A stretch of DNA of 64,000 nt from Pontixanthobacter luteolus (GTDB taxonomy: Bacteria > Pseudomonadota > Alphaproteobacteria > Sphingomonadales > Sphingomonadaceae). The stretch spans positions 1,426,001-1,490,000 of the forward strand of contig NZ_WTYP01000001.1 of NCBI RefSeq assembly GCF_009828095.1, written 5' to 3'. The notes below the pieces were generated by a model. The model did not search any database and was not told where the DNA came from. It saw only the letters and a list, made by a program, of their open reading frames with translations. This document shows, in pieces, positions 63,857-64,000 of the stretch; position 1 is the stretch's first letter, and each line of letters opens with the position of its first letter. The position numbers were made by a program, and so were the translations under genes.

Positions 63857-64000
63857 TTACTTCAATTGATCAATTTCCTGCCCCTCGGGGCTGGTGAAGG
63901 TAAAGCTGTCGACACCATTTTCCTTGAGCGAATTCATGGTGTTGCGAGCCTCTTTCAGGCTGGCATATGGCCCTGCAAGCAGGCGATTTGATTGGCCCCA
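63857..64000 (-). CDS. SPOR-domain protein, C-terminal end only
   Basis: The last 47 residues of a minus-strand gene that runs past the window edge. RLLAGPYASLKEARNTMNSL is the second half of a SPOR peptidoglycan-binding repeat, ending EGQEIDQLK. The rest of the gene, including any membrane helix or enzyme domain, is outside the window. It may be a D-alanyl-D-alanine carboxypeptidase or RlpA-like protein (inference). Confidence 0.75.
   Translation of the reverse strand, partial: WGQSNRLLAGPYASLKEARNTMNSLKENGVDSFTFTSPEGQEIDQLK

Overview
The window is ordinary, gene-dense chromosome from an alphaproteobacterium. It is most likely a sphingomonad of the Erythrobacteraceae (inference). The indicators are the ChvI/ChvG two-component pair beside pckA and a short HprK, a cco-fix cluster with an Fnr/FixK-type regulator, HisZ, an alphaproteobacterial-type LexA box, and the cobA-DUF2849-cysI-DUF934-cysH order. 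No insertion sequence, prophage, CRISPR array, rRNA operon or replication origin was seen. No intergenic gap exceeds about 300 bases.

Layout. 1-4.5 kb: the end of a DUF885 peptidase-like gene, a DUF421 membrane protein, a gluzincin-like TPR protein and two small DUF937-type genes. 4.6-11.8 kb: pckA, divergent from chvI-chvG-hprK, then rapZ, an EIIA-Man-type PTS protein, HPr and a SpoU methyltransferase. This is a regulatory phosphorelay with no sugar permease. 11.8-16.7 kb: rmuC with a LexA box, a 16-cysteine helical-bundle protein, and def-recR divergent from fmt-truA. 16.7-19.1 kb: an MDR reductase, an asparaginase and tRNA-Val. 19-30 kb: hemN, ccoS, ccoI, ccoH, ccoG, ccoP, ccoQ, ccoO and ccoN, all on the minus strand, then an Fnr-type regulator and a divergent ompW. 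FNR-type boxes lie before ccoN and between fnr and ompW, with a weaker one before hemN, so the low-oxygen module looks like one regulon.

30-41.8 kb: a TlpA-like lipoprotein, argH, a small lipoprotein, lysA and a siroheme-synthase-like protein with a decayed methyltransferase tail. A regulator with a receiver-like N-terminus, purA, an aldo/keto reductase, hisZ, serA and serC follow. 41.8-47 kb: a GT4 glycosyltransferase, a PadR regulator, rarA coupled to an RNase-H-like protein, and tRNA-Thr. 47-57 kb: queF and sulfur metabolism, comprising a mercaptopyruvate sulfurtransferase, a Cys/Met-metabolism PLP enzyme, MscS and the assimilatory sulfate reduction operon. 57-64 kb: obgE-proB-epimerase, a polyproline lipoprotein, a Bax-inhibitor-1 protein, proC, a YbjN-like protein and the end of a SPOR protein.

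Most genes are housekeeping and easy to name. The less expected items are regulatory (FNR boxes, LexA box, PadR palindrome, candidate serC and ybhL leader RNAs) or small coupled genes: ccoQ, ccoS, a 67-residue Cys-containing protein after ccoS, an LptM-like lipoprotein and the RarA partner. I saw no convincing wholly new multi-gene system. The best candidates for new biology are the rarA/RNase-H-like pair, the receiver-like winged-helix regulator and the cysteine-poor Fnr homologue. All calls come from reading the sequence; no database search was run.
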